From Nelumbo lutea (lineage: Eukaryota; Streptophyta; Magnoliopsida; Proteales; Nelumbonaceae), in assembly GCA_022828595.1 (NCBI GenBank), contig JAKGHH010000001.1:137535017-137599016 (forward strand): a stretch of 64,000 nt of DNA. The letters are read 5' to 3'. Both the position numbers and the translations under genes were made by a program. A model generated the notes under the pieces. That model was not told the DNA's origin, did not search any database, and saw nothing but the letters and a program-made list of their open reading frames with translations. Shown in pieces: positions 1 through 9,909 of this stretch; within the stretch, counting starts at the first letter, position 1, and every line of letters begins with the position of its first letter.

Positions 1-517
1 TATTCCATGTCATCATCTCTTTACTTCAATTACCTACAACGGTGCCTCTTCCTATGACTGTCTTCCCCTCTTTGGTGGTTTAAAAAATGTGGCCAATGTA
101 TGATGCTAATTATGTTATAAGGATCATTTTTCTTTCTTTCTTTTTTAATTTATTTGTTTTAGAGTGATGTCCCTAGGATTTGGTACTTTTTTGAATAGTA
201 GGAAGGCTGATTGAATTTTCTGTTTCTTATACATACAATGCATGGAAAATGAGTGGGATTTTCAACAGGTAACCTTATATTTTGATCAAGAGTCGTGATA
301 TAGGTTTTCTCCTGCCTCATCTATGTCCAAATATTTTTGTTCCAATTTTTTTCCTTTTAATTTTGTTCTGAAAACTTTGTTGTTTGTTTCTCCTTTGGGC
401 TACTTAATTACTCTGCCATGTTAAATTTATAATGGGACTTCAGACATTCTATCATGGCTACATATTGTTACATAATATTCGTAGCATTCATGTCACAACT
501 CTACTTTTTTTTGCTAG
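1..517 (+). other. TPC1 intron, 3' part
   Basis: AT- and T-rich sequence ending in a polypyrimidine run and TTTGCTAG acceptor just before the first recognised exon. I looked for the preceding TPC1 exon (the repeat I pore to S6 region) and did not find it, so it lies upstream of the window. No transposon was recognised here. Confidence 0.7.
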
Positions 518-623
518 GGTTTCACGTTGGTACTGCCTGTTTTTTGTTCTCTACGTACTATTGGGGGTCTACTTCATAACTAACCTGATTCTTGCTGTTG
601 TGTATGATAGCTTCAAAAGTCAG
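518..623 (+). CDS. TPC1: TPC1 exon: S6 of repeat I
   Basis: Part of the two-pore channel 1, a vacuolar-membrane cation channel gated by voltage and cytosolic Ca2+. The exon starts with the last base of a split codon, reads V-S-R-W, and continues through a hydrophobic segment with the motifs FFVLYVL, GVYF and [12 protein letters not shown]. This matches S6 of repeat I of plant TPC1 as I know it from Arabidopsis. It ends at CAG before GTAATT, phase 0, so it joins in frame to the exon at 1015. Family assignment is secure. The start at 518 rests on the TTTGCTAG acceptor. Confidence 0.93.
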
Positions 624-659
624 GTAATTTGCTTTTTCAGGCACCAAGTAGAATACTAA

Positions 660-850
660 GGGTCCATTTGGTTTGCAGGAATAGGGGTCTGGAATCGGAA
701 TCGGAATGGGCTATTTCGATTCCAACTGTTTGATTGGGCGGAATTGGAATCCCATTCCTGTCTGAACCTAACAGACTATGGGAATGGACCATTCCGATTC
801 CGATTCCAGAGGATTTCGATTCCGATTCTGACTATGAACCAAACGGACCC
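660..850. mobile_element. Tourist-like MITE in TPC1 intron
   Basis: A 191-bp element with terminal inverted repeats GGGTCCATTTGGTT and AACCAAACGGACCC, flanked by a TAA direct repeat on each side (657-659 and 851-853). The 3-bp TAA duplication and GGG start fit the PIF/Harbinger (Tourist) class of non-autonomous DNA transposons. The interior is built of GGAATC/GATTCC repeats in opposite orientations, so the whole element can fold into a hairpin. It makes up about half of this 391-bp intron. No coding capacity. Confidence 0.85.
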
Positions 851-1014
851 TAAAAATGTAACTCTGTAGTGTAAACTCCTATCGTCTTTACAGTTTTATA
901 AATTCATTTCCTACGGCCAAGTTTCTTCATTTGCTTTAGTAGTAACTTTTTTTTCCAAGAAAAGGGCTTGAGTTATCAAATTACATTCATGCTTATGCCT
1001 CCTCTCTTTTTCAG

Positions 1015-1092
1015 CTTGCAAAGCAAGTTGCTGAAATGGACTTGATGAGGAAGCGCAATCTGGGAGAAGCCTTCAATCTTATTGATGAGCAT
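1015..1092 (+). CDS. TPC1: TPC1 exon: linker and first half of EF-hand 1
   Basis: Exactly 26 codons, phase 0 at both ends, with a TTTTTCAG acceptor and GTAAGT donor. It begins LAKQVAEMDLM and ends FNLIDEH. This is the cytosolic linker after repeat I S6, leading into the first EF-hand, whose loop starts at the Asp of LIDEH and is split by the following 9.96 kb intron. It aligns without gaps with the Arabidopsis TPC1 linker from memory. Confidence 0.93.
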
Positions 1093-1276
1093 GTAAGTCT
1101 GCTTAACATTGTTCTGTTGATTTCTCTTGCTGGCTACTAATCTATTGCAAGTTTATGCTGCATTTGCTTCCTGTGTATGCATTCTACTTTTATATTTCAA
1201 TCTCTGTTAATTATTCCTACTCATACAGTCACATTCCCTTGTGCTTAAAATTAGTTTCTCTCTCTCTCTCTCTCTA

Positions 1277-1403
1277 AGCGACATCGGTGGCCATGGTTCA
1301 AATCTTGGAAACAGCCTCTCTATATGTACAGGGGTAGGGTTGTGTACATCTGTCCCTCCCTAGACCCTGCATTGGTGGGAGCCTCATGCACTGGGCTGCC
1401 CTT
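1277..1403 (+). mobile_element. Au-like SINE, 5' truncated
   Basis: The segment contains a tRNA B-box-like GGTTCAAATCTTGG, then AACAGCCTCT, a GTACATCTGTCCCTCCC block, AGACCCTGC, GGGAGCCTCATGCACTGGG and CTGCCCTTT. This order is that of the widespread plant Au SINE. The A-box half is missing or degenerate, replaced upstream by a (CT)n tract. The 3' end runs into a compound microsatellite. Assignment is from recognising the family consensus, not from a search. Confidence 0.75.
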
Positions 1404-1430
1404 TATCTATCTATCTATCTATCTATCTCA

Positions 1431-1478
<48 letters not shown>
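1404..1478. repeat. Compound microsatellite (TATC)n (CT)n (AT)n
   Basis: Six or so TATC units are followed by about 12 CT units and about 12 AT units, joining the SINE tail directly to the Copia-1 5' LTR. The insertion point of Copia-1 therefore lies at or very near this tract, which is why its target duplication is hard to read. Confidence 0.95.
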
Positions 1479-1485
1479 TGGAAAC

Positions 1486-1710
1486 ATGAAATGTATGCCT
1501 GTAAGGGCCTTTTAGTCTTTTGAGTATGGCATTGTATTTCCCCTGTTAAGAATCACTTAACAGGGGCACTTCTGTAATTTTTCACATTCAACAAGGAGAA
1601 GAGACCAGTTTGTATTTTCTTCTTGTAGATCCTTTTTCTCTTACACCTTTTCTTCTTGTTATCTATTGTACAAAGCATCTTTCTCTATCTTTTTCCCTCT
1701 TTTTTCTTCC

Positions 1711-1745
<35 letters not shown>

Positions 1746-1760
1746 TTTCAAGTTATTTCA
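1486..1760 (+). repeat. Copia-1 5' LTR
   Basis: Shares with 9910-10861 the series GTAAGGG, CCTTTTAGTCTTT, GAGTATGGCA, TTTCCCCTGTTAAG, a stretch of pyrimidines and the end AAGTTATTTC-(C)A. It ends directly at the primer-binding site. The first bases have diverged from TGTTGAAATG, seen in the 3' LTR, so the start is placed only to within about 7 bp. A pure (CT)n tract lies near its 3' end. Confidence 0.8.
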
Positions 1761-1772
1761 TGGTATCAGAGC
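1761..1772 (+). other. Copia-1 primer-binding site
   Basis: TGGTATCAGAGC, the usual plant copia primer site complementary to the 3' end of initiator methionine tRNA, directly after the 5' LTR. Confidence 0.92.
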
Positions 1773-2250
1773 GGTGAACTTGACAGTCGCTGTTCATGCT
1801 CCTTTTTGCACCCTAGGAGTTGAGAACTCTCTCTTTTCTAGACAAGCAGATAAAGGGGCTTAAAAGGACGTGTCCTCCCTTGGGAAAAGAGGGTTTAATG
1901 CCTTAAGTTGATCAGTTTGAAGTATTTGCGATGGTGTACTAAGCCCTCCCTTACTGCAGCCCTAGACGTGAATACAGGTACGTGTACTGAGTGCGGCTGG
2001 TTTTTTTGGCAGTTTATGGTGTTTAGTTTTGTGTGTTGTGGTGTGGGAACTTACCACGGTGTGTGGAGGGTTTTGGTACCCTACAAGTGCTTGTGTGGTC
2101 TGTTTTTTGTTCTTTTAGGTATGCAAACTACTGTAGCAAGTTACTGTTGTAGCATTTTTTTTTTGGGCGAAGAGTTGCTGTAGTGAGTTTTTCATCTTAT
2201 GGTTGGTGCTTGTAGCTGTTTTTCTCACTGTTGGGTGTCTTATCCAACCC

Positions 2251-3590
2251 ATGGCTGCATCCAGTAGTAGTTCCAAGTCTGTTCTAGTTGTACAATCAGA
2301 CTTTATGAATACCCAATTAACTACTGTGAAGCTTAATGATAATAATTGTGTACAATGGGCTAAATCATGGAAGTCTCCCTACTTGCAAGAGGGAAGTTGA
2401 AATATGTTAAGGAAGATCAACCCAAGAGTGGGTCTGAGGGGTACAGTGAATGGGTGCAAGAAAATGCTCAGATTATGACTATCTTATGAAATAGTATGGA
2501 AAACAACATCAATGTTAATCTCATGTTTCTAGACATTGTTAAGGAGATTTGGGAGCATGCTTGGAAATTGTATTCAGGTCAAGGACAATGTGACAAGGAT
2601 ATACTGACTATATTAGGATTATTTCTCTCTTCAATAGGGTGATAAGAGTGTAAAAGAGTATTATGCTACATTGAAAATTCTACAGAATGAATTGAATGAT
2701 TACCATTCATTCTCCTGATTTGGAGGTACAAAAAACTCAGAAGGAACATTTAGATGTTTCCAAATTCCTATCAGGATTGAGGTTTGAGTTTAAGCCTGTG
2801 AGAGCTCAAGTTTGGGGAAGTATTGGTCTTCCTTCCCTTTTCAAGGTGTTTTTTTTTTTTTTTTTTGTATCCGGAGACATGCCACCCCTAGAATGATCAT
2901 TCTACTACTTCATAGAAGTCTGCCTTACTAGCAACCTGAGGTGGTGGTGGTAAAGGTGTTAGGGGAAGAAGTGCAGTTAGAGGTATTGGCTGTGGTGGAA
3001 GTAGGGAAGAAAGAGGTGGTGGTAGAAACGTTGGTGATTCTGGCATTGTTAGGGAGTTTAGATGTTTCCAGATTCCTATCAGGATTGAGGTTTGAGTTTG
3101 AGCCTGTGAGAGCTCAAGTTTTGGGAAGTAGTGATCTTCCTTCCTTTTTTAAGGTGTTTTTTTTTGAATCCAGAGACATGCCAACCCTAGAATGATCGTT
3201 CTACTACTTCATAGAAATATTCCTTAGTAGCAACCAGAGGTGGTGGTGGTAAAAGTGTTAGGGGAAGAGGTGTAGTAAGAGGTACTGGCTATAGTGGAAG
3301 TAGGGAAGGAAGAGGTGGTGGTAGAAACATTGGTGGTTGTGGCATTGCCAGAGAATGCACAAATTGTGGCCATGAGGAGCACACAGTTGCTTTTAGTTAT
3401 GACTTGCATGGCCCATCATCTTCTTGGGCCAATCATGTAGTGGTGGAGGATGACATTGGTATTAATGATCTTACTGTTGAGTTGCTTGCCATAGGAGTTG
3501 GTAAGAGTAATGAATTGGTCTCCATCATCGTAAGGAATATGAGAGACTTTGTCAGGCTTCTTCCTTGTCTTCCAAGTCCACTACTACCCT
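2251..3590 (+). pseudogene. Copia-1 gag remnant
   Basis: Starts M-A-A-S-S-S, then reads LTTVKLNDNN and VQWAKSW, the N-terminal signature of plant copia gag (UBN2 family). Frameshifts and stops follow. A zinc-knuckle remnant CTNCGHEEHT lies near 3361-3390, followed by YDLHGP and WANHVV, which are also found in Copia-2 gag. The zinc knuckle has lost its last Cys. A 308-bp internal tandem duplication disturbs the middle. Not functional. Confidence 0.8.
2750..3360 (+). repeat. 308-bp tandem duplication within gag
   Basis: The block starting TTAGATGTTTCC at 2750 recurs at 3058. Both copies carry the same order of landmarks: TATCAGGATTGAGGTTTGAG, GTGAGAGCTCAAG, a poly-T tract, GATCATTCTACTACTTC or GATCGTTCTACTACTTC, then GGTGGTGGTGGTAAA. 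The offset is 308 bp. It duplicates gag C-terminal sequence including a Gly-rich coding stretch. The copies have diverged by scattered substitutions, so the event is not recent. Confidence 0.85.
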
Positions 3591-3940
3591 TTATCAGTTA
3601 GGAACAACTTGTTTAGTTTCCAGTTCTGATCATTCACCATGGTTAATTGATTTTGGAGCTTCAGATCATATGACTAGATCTTCAGATATTTTTGAGTCCT
3701 TGTTTGCACCCTCTACTATACATATAGTTACATTAGATTGTGGCATTCTTCTCCTATTAATGGTATTGGTAATGTTTCCCTTGGTTATGATATTAGTCTC
3801 AACTTTGTTTTTTTACATTCCTAAATTTCCCTTTAGTCTCTTGTTTGTAAGTAAATCCACTAAGTCATTAAATTGTTTAATTACTTTCTTTCCTTCTTAT
3901 TGTGTTTTCCAGTATCTTATGACAGGGAAGATGATTGATG
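3591..3940 (+). pseudogene. Copia-1 protease and start of gag-pre-integrase
   Basis: Reads SPWLIDFGASDHMT, the copia aspartic protease active-site region; the usual D-S-G-A is here D-F-G-A. It continues with degenerate sequence to CLITFFPSYCVFQ and LMTGKMI, the start of the gag-pre-integrase domain, where the LTR compound is inserted. The frame resumes after the insertion with GGHEVGALYYL at 7735. Confidence 0.85.
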
Positions 3941-5010
3941 TATTAGACAGTTATGCCCTTAGCTCCAATCAGATTGATGTATCTTTTGACATTTATTGTA
4001 AATGAATAAAGTACATAATTGATTCATGTCATTATGGTGTGTTTCTGTGTAATACCCTTAAACTGGACACTTATGAGACTCGTGTTAGTTTAGAATCTTC
4101 ACAGCCGTTGGATAGATTTATCCTGCCAAGGTTGACACTGATGTACCGCCAAGTTGGTTGGGGTGGCTTGTCTCAGTTGCCAGGGTGAGACCTGAGGTAC
4201 ATGTAGTGTGGGTTGTGTCGGATCGGGCTATCTTTGATATGCCAATCAGTGAGATCCTTAGAGGGGGTCAAAACCTGGGTATGTTGGGACAGTCCGAGAA
4301 TTCATTTGAGTGGGTGATCATAGTGACAGGATCAACCCCTTTGTCGGACAAAGTGAATGATCGGGGATGCACTCTCTTTGATGGAAACCTAAAGTGCCGG
4401 TAGTTGATTTCAACCGTTGAAATTTGTTTTTTGCAAAATATATTTATATAGAGATATACATATATATATATATATTATGGTTTCAAAATGTTTGCAAAAT
4501 GTTTTAATTCCCGGGATCCATGTGAGTAGAGAGTGCAACACTGTACCTTGCAGCCAAGGGAGAGGTCCTCTCTTGTCGAGCAGTGTTTGATCATTATGGG
4601 TTGAGAGGTTAAGTGTAAGACCATTGAGGGTAATACCTAATGGGCTAATTTTGCATCTGCCCACAGTCTTTGGGTTTTCATAACGTGGCTGGACCTAAGG
4701 ACCATTTAGTGTAAATGTTGGGCCCATTGAGAGTCCATAGTGATGGGCTCAAGGGTTCACTGTCTCCTACAATGAATTCGGCCAGGCCTTGTAACAAAGG
4801 TTGGGTTGAACCCATGTGGCTGATGTGTAGATCAATGTTTAGGTCCACACCATACAAAGAGAGCCAACTGGACAGTAGGTTAAGAGGTTAAGTGAACACA
4901 TAAACTTAATGGGCCTAAAGCCCAATTCGAACTATGTTAATTAGATTAATTAAATAGGGGAGGATCTGGGTTTGGATCAGCATATAAGGATAAGAGGATA
5001 AGTCTTATCC

Positions 5011-5290
5011 ACTTAAAGAGTCTAGATCCAAATAAAGATTTGGATCATGAAACTCCTAATTTGATTAGGATTAAGCTGATCTTAAACTACAGATAAGATA
5101 AGGGGTTATCCTTATCACTTAAAGAGTTCAGATCCAAATAATGATTTGGATCAGGAAACTCCTAATTTGATTAGGATTAAGCTGATCTTAAACTGTAGAT
5201 AAGATAAGGGATTATCCTTATCACTTAAAGAGTCCAGATCCAAATAAAGATTTGGATCAGGAAACTCCTAATCAGATTAGGAGGTTGTCT
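5011..5290 (+). repeat. 106-bp tandem repeat in LTR-A U3
   Basis: ACTTAAAGAGTC/TTC recurs at 5011, 5117 and 5223, a period of 106 bp, with two full units and a partial third. Each unit holds two short palindromic pairs, AGATCCAAAT..ATTTGGATC and ACTCCTAAT..ATTAGGA. The array ends about 10-15 bp before the TATA-like box. The other LTR-A copies have about one unit, so copy number varies within the family. A role as an enhancer is only an inference from position. Confidence 0.88.
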
Positions 5291-5298
5291 CTTTAAGG

Positions 5299-5309
5299 CT
5301 ATAAATAAG
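5299..5309 (+). promoter_or_regulatory. TATA-like box of LTR-A copy 1
   Basis: CTATAAATAAG directly after the tandem repeats. The equivalent site in copy 2 is TTATAAAAGG at 7139-7148. Position within a long LTR and conservation between copies suggest the U3/R promoter of the element. No direct evidence of activity. Confidence 0.6.
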
Positions 5310-5791
5310 AGATCAGGGCGGGCATGAAAACATACCAGACAAGACACAACAAACTGCAAAGTTCTTCCCTGTTCTTGCCGCCCCTACCCAGTTCGGAGTG
5401 ATCAAGAATTGTTCTTGATATTGCTTCTTGGTAGAAGCAGCAATCTGAAGTCGTGCTCACCAGCCCTCTACTCCATTCTTGCTGAAGAATTCGGTTCTTG
5501 TTGAAGAGCTGTCCTGCTGATCCTGCTTCACCTCACACTGTGTCATCTTTAGTGGAAGCAAGTTTTGGTTTTCTCCTTGGGCGTGAACACCTTCATTGGG
5601 AGTTACTGCTACTCTGTATCAAGTATATCCCTCTCCTCCCTTTTGGTTTCAGATCTGGTCCGGTTTGGTTCAAGATTGATCCTTGAAAATGTAGTTTTCT
5701 AAAATAGGGAATGCGATTCCCATATGGGAGAGAGAGAAATTTTTGAAAATTCGCCCAACCTTCCTGTAGGGTTTGGCCATCCATATGATGG

Positions 5792-7729
5792 TGTTAGATA
5801 GTTTTGTATGCCCTTAGCTCCAATCAGTTTGATGTACTTGTGACATTTATTATAAATGAATAAAGTGCATTTTTGATTCATGTTATGTGGTGTGTTTCTA
5901 TGCAATGCCCTTAAAACCAGACACTTATGAGACTTGTGTTGGTTTAGAACGTTCACAGCCAGTGGGTCAGTCTGGGGAGACCTATCCTGATAAGGCTGAC
6001 ACTGATGTGCCGCCAAGTCGGTTGGGGTGGCCTATCTCTGCCACCAGGGTGAGACCCGAGGTACATGCAGTGTGGGATCAGCTTGAGACCTTGAACCGGA
6101 CCAGAATTCCAGTATTGCCCTGGACCTTGGTGACTAGTGGGCAATACTGGAATGCTACACCTAACCCCTAGACTCGATTATGGTACCACACTAGGTGGCG
6201 GATTGGGCCATCTTTGATATACCAATCAGTGAGACCCTTAGAGGGGGTCAAAACCTGGGTATGTTGAGATGGTTCATGAACCAATCTGAGTAGGTAATCA
6301 TAGTGACAGGATCAGCCCCTTTGTTGGACAAAGGTAATGATCGGGGAAATGCACTCTCTCTGATGGAAACCAAAACTACCGGCAGTTGATTTCAATCGTT
6401 GAAATTTTGTTTTGCAAAATATATTTATGCGATATAATATATATATTATAGGTTTCCAAAATTGTTTGCAAAAGGTTTTAATCCCCGGGGTCCATGTAAG
6501 AGGAGAGTGCAGCACTGTACCTTGCAGTCAGGGGAGAGGTCCTCCCTTGTCGGGTAGTGTTTGATCATTATGGGCTGAGAGGTTAAGTGTAAGGCCTTTA
6601 AGGGTTAAACCTGATGGGCTAATCTTGCATCTGCCCACAGTCCTTGAGTGTTACAAGGTGGCTTGGCCCAAGGACCACTTAGTGTAAGTGTTGGGCCCAT
6701 AGAGTCCATATGATGGGCTCAAGGGGTTCACTGGGCTTTCTAGTGAATTCGGCTAGGCCTTGTGACAAAGGCTGGGCCGAACCCTTGTGGCTGATGTGTA
6801 GATCAACTATTGGGTCCCACCCCATACAGAGAAAGCCCAACTAAGCAGCAATTTGGAAGGCTTAAGTGAGCACATACACTTAATGGGCCAAAAGCCCAAT
6901 GTGAGCTGGGCTAATTAGATTGGCTTGAATGGGGCGAATCTGAGATATGGACCAGCCTTAAAGGATAAGGGAAAATCCCTATCCACTTAGTAAGAGTCCA
7001 GATTTGAATTTCAAATCTGGAAACTCCTAATCAAAATTAGGAGGGCTGATCATGATCTGCAGATTAGATAAGGACTCTACCTTATCACTTAAAGGGATCA
7101 ACATCTCCTAATAGGATTAAGAGCTGATCCCTTTAGGATTATAAAAGGAGGAGGGGGTGGCAGCCTCAAAACACACTCATTTGAGATATAGATACAACAC
7201 AGAAGAGAGAAATCAGCATACAGTGAGACTGTGCAATTTCTCCCTGCCACCTCCTTCCTGCCGCCGCCGCCTTTAGCAGTTCATCTCCACTCACGTGGGA
7301 GTCATCAAGAAGGGTTCTTGATTTCAATTCTTTATGAAAGAATTGAAAAGAAGTTGTGCTTACCTGCCTTCCAGTGGATTCTTGCGAAGGATCCAATTCT
7401 TGTGAAGAACGTTGTTGATTCTGCTCCGTCCTACACTGCACCATCTTCAGTGGGAGCAGTCTTTGGTGACTTTTCTGGGTGTGAACACCTTTGTTGGGGG
7501 ATACTAATTCTCCGTATCAGGTATTTCCTTCTCCTACTGTTTTGTTCAGATCTGGTTCGGTTCTTGATTCAAGATTGATCCTTGAAAATTAGTTTTCTAA
7601 AATAGGGAATGCGATTCCCAGTTGTAGGAAGGAAAGAAATTTTTGAAATTCGCCCATTCTATTCCACTTTATCCGGGTGTCCATATGATGGATCTTTCCA
7701 TTCCTTCAGATGGATCTCTCATCCCTTCA
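5792..7729 (+). repeat. LTR-A copy 2
   Basis: Starts TGTTAGATAGTTTTG and ends in ATCCCTTCA just before the target duplication TGATG. Near its end a 21-22 bp unit beginning GATGGATCT is present twice (7690-7708 and 7709-7729 approximately), a local duplication not seen in the solo copies. Contains a CCGCCGCCGCC run near 7261 and the TATA-like box at 7139. Full-length compared with the solo LTRs at 11899 and 55094. Confidence 0.88.
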
Positions 7730-7734
7730 TGATG

Positions 7735-9902
7735 GAGGTCATGAAGTTGGAGCACTATACTACTTGGGTGTTGGTGGTTCAATGAAAGCTCCTCACTCAT
7801 TCCTTACTCCTCACTAGGGGCATTGTTGTTTGGTTCATCCTTCACTTTGTGTCTTGAAGAAGTTAGTTCCTAGTTTGGTGTCGGTGTCTTAGTTGGATTA
7901 CCAATCATGTCACTTCAACAAGTATCATAGAGTCACTCTTGTTCTCAAAAAAAGATAATAGAGTCACAAGTCCTTTTGATCTTGTTCACCTAGATGTTTG
8001 GGGCCCAAGTCATGTGTTGTCTTATAATGGATTTAGATATTTTGTGACCTTTATTGATGATCATTCACGAATGACATGTTTATATTTAATGAAAGAATGT
8101 TCAAAATTCTTCTGTATTTTCCTTTCCTTTCATGCTTAAATTCGAAATCAATTTGGTGTTTGTATTAAGATATTTAATGCAATGGAATACTTTCATATTT
8201 CCTTTCAAAGCTACTTTGATACTTACATCTGTCTTCCTGTTTCCACACTCCTCAGCAAAATGGTGTAGCTGAACGGAAGAATCAACACATTATTGAGACA
8301 ATTTGTGCCTTATTACTCCAAATATTTGTTCCTAAAACCCATTGGAGTGATGTTGTTCTTACTTTGTGCTTCTTGATCAATCATATGCCTACATTTGGCC
8401 TTGTTGAGAATTCTCCCTTGTTTATCATGTTCCCTTCAAGATCCCCTCTCTCTCTCTCTCGTGTTTTGTGATGTGTTTGTTTTGTCCATCAATTGGGCCC
8501 TAGACATGATAAACGTGACTCCTAGGCAATCTATTATGTCTTTCTTGGCTACTACTGCACACAAAAGGGGTAAAGAAATTATGATCCTATCCTCCGTAAG
8601 TCATTTGTTGTTCTTGATGTCCTTGGTGGCTAAGCTGTTATCTATATGTATTATTATTTCTTTAGTTGTCTATTTTGATTGGCCCTTGTATCAACTAGAT
8701 GCCAAGAATGCTTTTCTAAATGGTGACTTTGAGGAGGTGTACACAAAACAACCTCCGGGGTATGTTGCTCAGGGGGAGATTGGAAAGGTATGTAAGTTGT
8801 GTAAGGCCATTTATTGTTTAAAGCAATCACCACGGGCATGGTTAGGTAGGTTGAATAGTGTTGTGTAGGTGTTTGGTCTCAAGCAATGTGGAGATGACCA
8901 TTCAGTTTTCAGTAAGGATACTATATTAGGGAAGATTCTCTTGGTAGTTTATGTTGATGACATAGTCATTATTGGTAGTGATGTTAGTGGGATTAATGAT
9001 TTAAAGCAGTTTTTTCTACATCACTTTCAAACCAAGGATTTGGATTCTTGAAGTATTCCTTGGGTATCGAAGTAGCCCGCTCGAAGTGGGGCATCTTGTC
9101 ACAATGCAAGTGTTTCTTGAATTTGTTGGATGAGGCGGATCTACTAGGGGCTAAGCTAGTGAGATCCCTATGGATCCTAATGTGAAAATGATTGATAGTC
9201 AAGAGGAACAATTCAATTATCCTAGAAGGTACAAGGAATTAGTTGGCAAATTGATTGATCTCACAATCACCCATCTTGATATCTCCTTTAGTGCAGGGGT
9301 TCTGAGTCTATTCATGCAAAATCCAACAATCATTCACTGGGAAGGTGTTGTAAGAGTGTTGAGGTATCTGAAAGGTGCTCTAGGCTAGGGATTACTATAC
9401 AAGAAAGGGGGGAGAACTAACCTTAGAGGGATATTCCGATGTAGATCGGGCAAGTTCGTCAAAGGATAGGAGGTCTACTATAGGGTGCTTTTTCTTTTTA
9501 TGTGGCAATCTCATTACTTGAAAAAGTAAGAAGCAGAGTGTAGTTGCTAGGAGTAGTGCTAAAGTTGAGAACAGAACAATGGCCCACACCACTTGTGAGT
9601 TGATAAGGCTGAAACATCTACTTCATGAGATAGGCATTCCTATAGGGAAACTTGTCAAGTTGTTTTGTCATAATCAGGCTGCTACTCATATTGCAACCGA
9701 TCTAGTATTTCATGAGAGGACCAAGCATATAGAAGTTGATTGTCATTTTGTAAGAGAAAAGGTGATGAATGGTGATATTGTTACTCCTTATGTCAAGTTG
9801 GAAGATCAACTAGCAGATTTGTTTACCAAGAGCTTGTGTCGTACTAGGATGGATTATATTTGAAACATGCTGGAGCTCTATGATATATATACTCCAACTT
9901 GA
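7735..9902 (+). pseudogene. Copia-1 integrase, RT and RNase H remnant
   Basis: In order: gag-pre end GGHEVGALYYL; integrase core with HLDVWGPS and TFIDDHSRMT; the PQQNGVAERKN block near 8253; a shortened linker; RT with [22 protein letters not shown] and the catalytic YVDD at 8950-8961; then RNase H with ERTKHIEVDCHFVREKV and ADLFTKSL. The end YDIYTPT-stop overlaps the purine tract. Several frameshifts and stops are present, for example before VFGLKQCG at 8866. Related to Copia-2. Confidence 0.88.
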
Positions 9903-9909
9903 GGGGGAG

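Larger units (their letters stand above)
3941..5791 (+). repeat. LTR-A copy 1
   Basis: Starts TATTAGACAGTT (TGTTAGACAGTT in the other copies). Shares with the copies at 5792, 11899 (reverse) and 55094 (reverse) the blocks TTAGCTCCAATCA, GTGTTAGTTTAGA, GTCGGACAAAG-type sequence, GGACCTCTC, TGGGCCCATTGAG and AAATAGGGAATGCGATTCCC. It has a TATA-like CTATAAATAAG at 5299 and three tandem 106-bp units just upstream. No protein-coding region. The last few tens of bases are missing. Confidence 0.88.
3941..7729 (+). mobile_element. LTR-A compound: two adjacent LTRs without internal region
   Basis: Two copies of one ~1.9 kb LTR (3941-5791 and 5792-7729) lie head-to-tail with no coding region between them. 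The whole block is bounded by the direct repeat TGATG (3936-3940 and 7730-7734), and removing it with one TGATG restores the Copia-1 reading frame. The first copy lacks its last ~20-40 bp: it stops at CCATATGATGG and is joined straight to TGTTAGATAG. This fits an LTR retrotransposon whose internal region was deleted after insertion. No gag or pol is present, so the superfamily is unknown. Confidence 0.85.

Noticed and set aside
240..272. Possible exon ending at ACAG before GTAACC
   Set aside because: The translated sequence does not match the TPC1 region that should precede the S6 exon.
432..659. 75-codon ORF starting at 432 as a small gene
   Set aside because: Only the part from 518 to 623 matches TPC1; the start and end lie in flanking introns.
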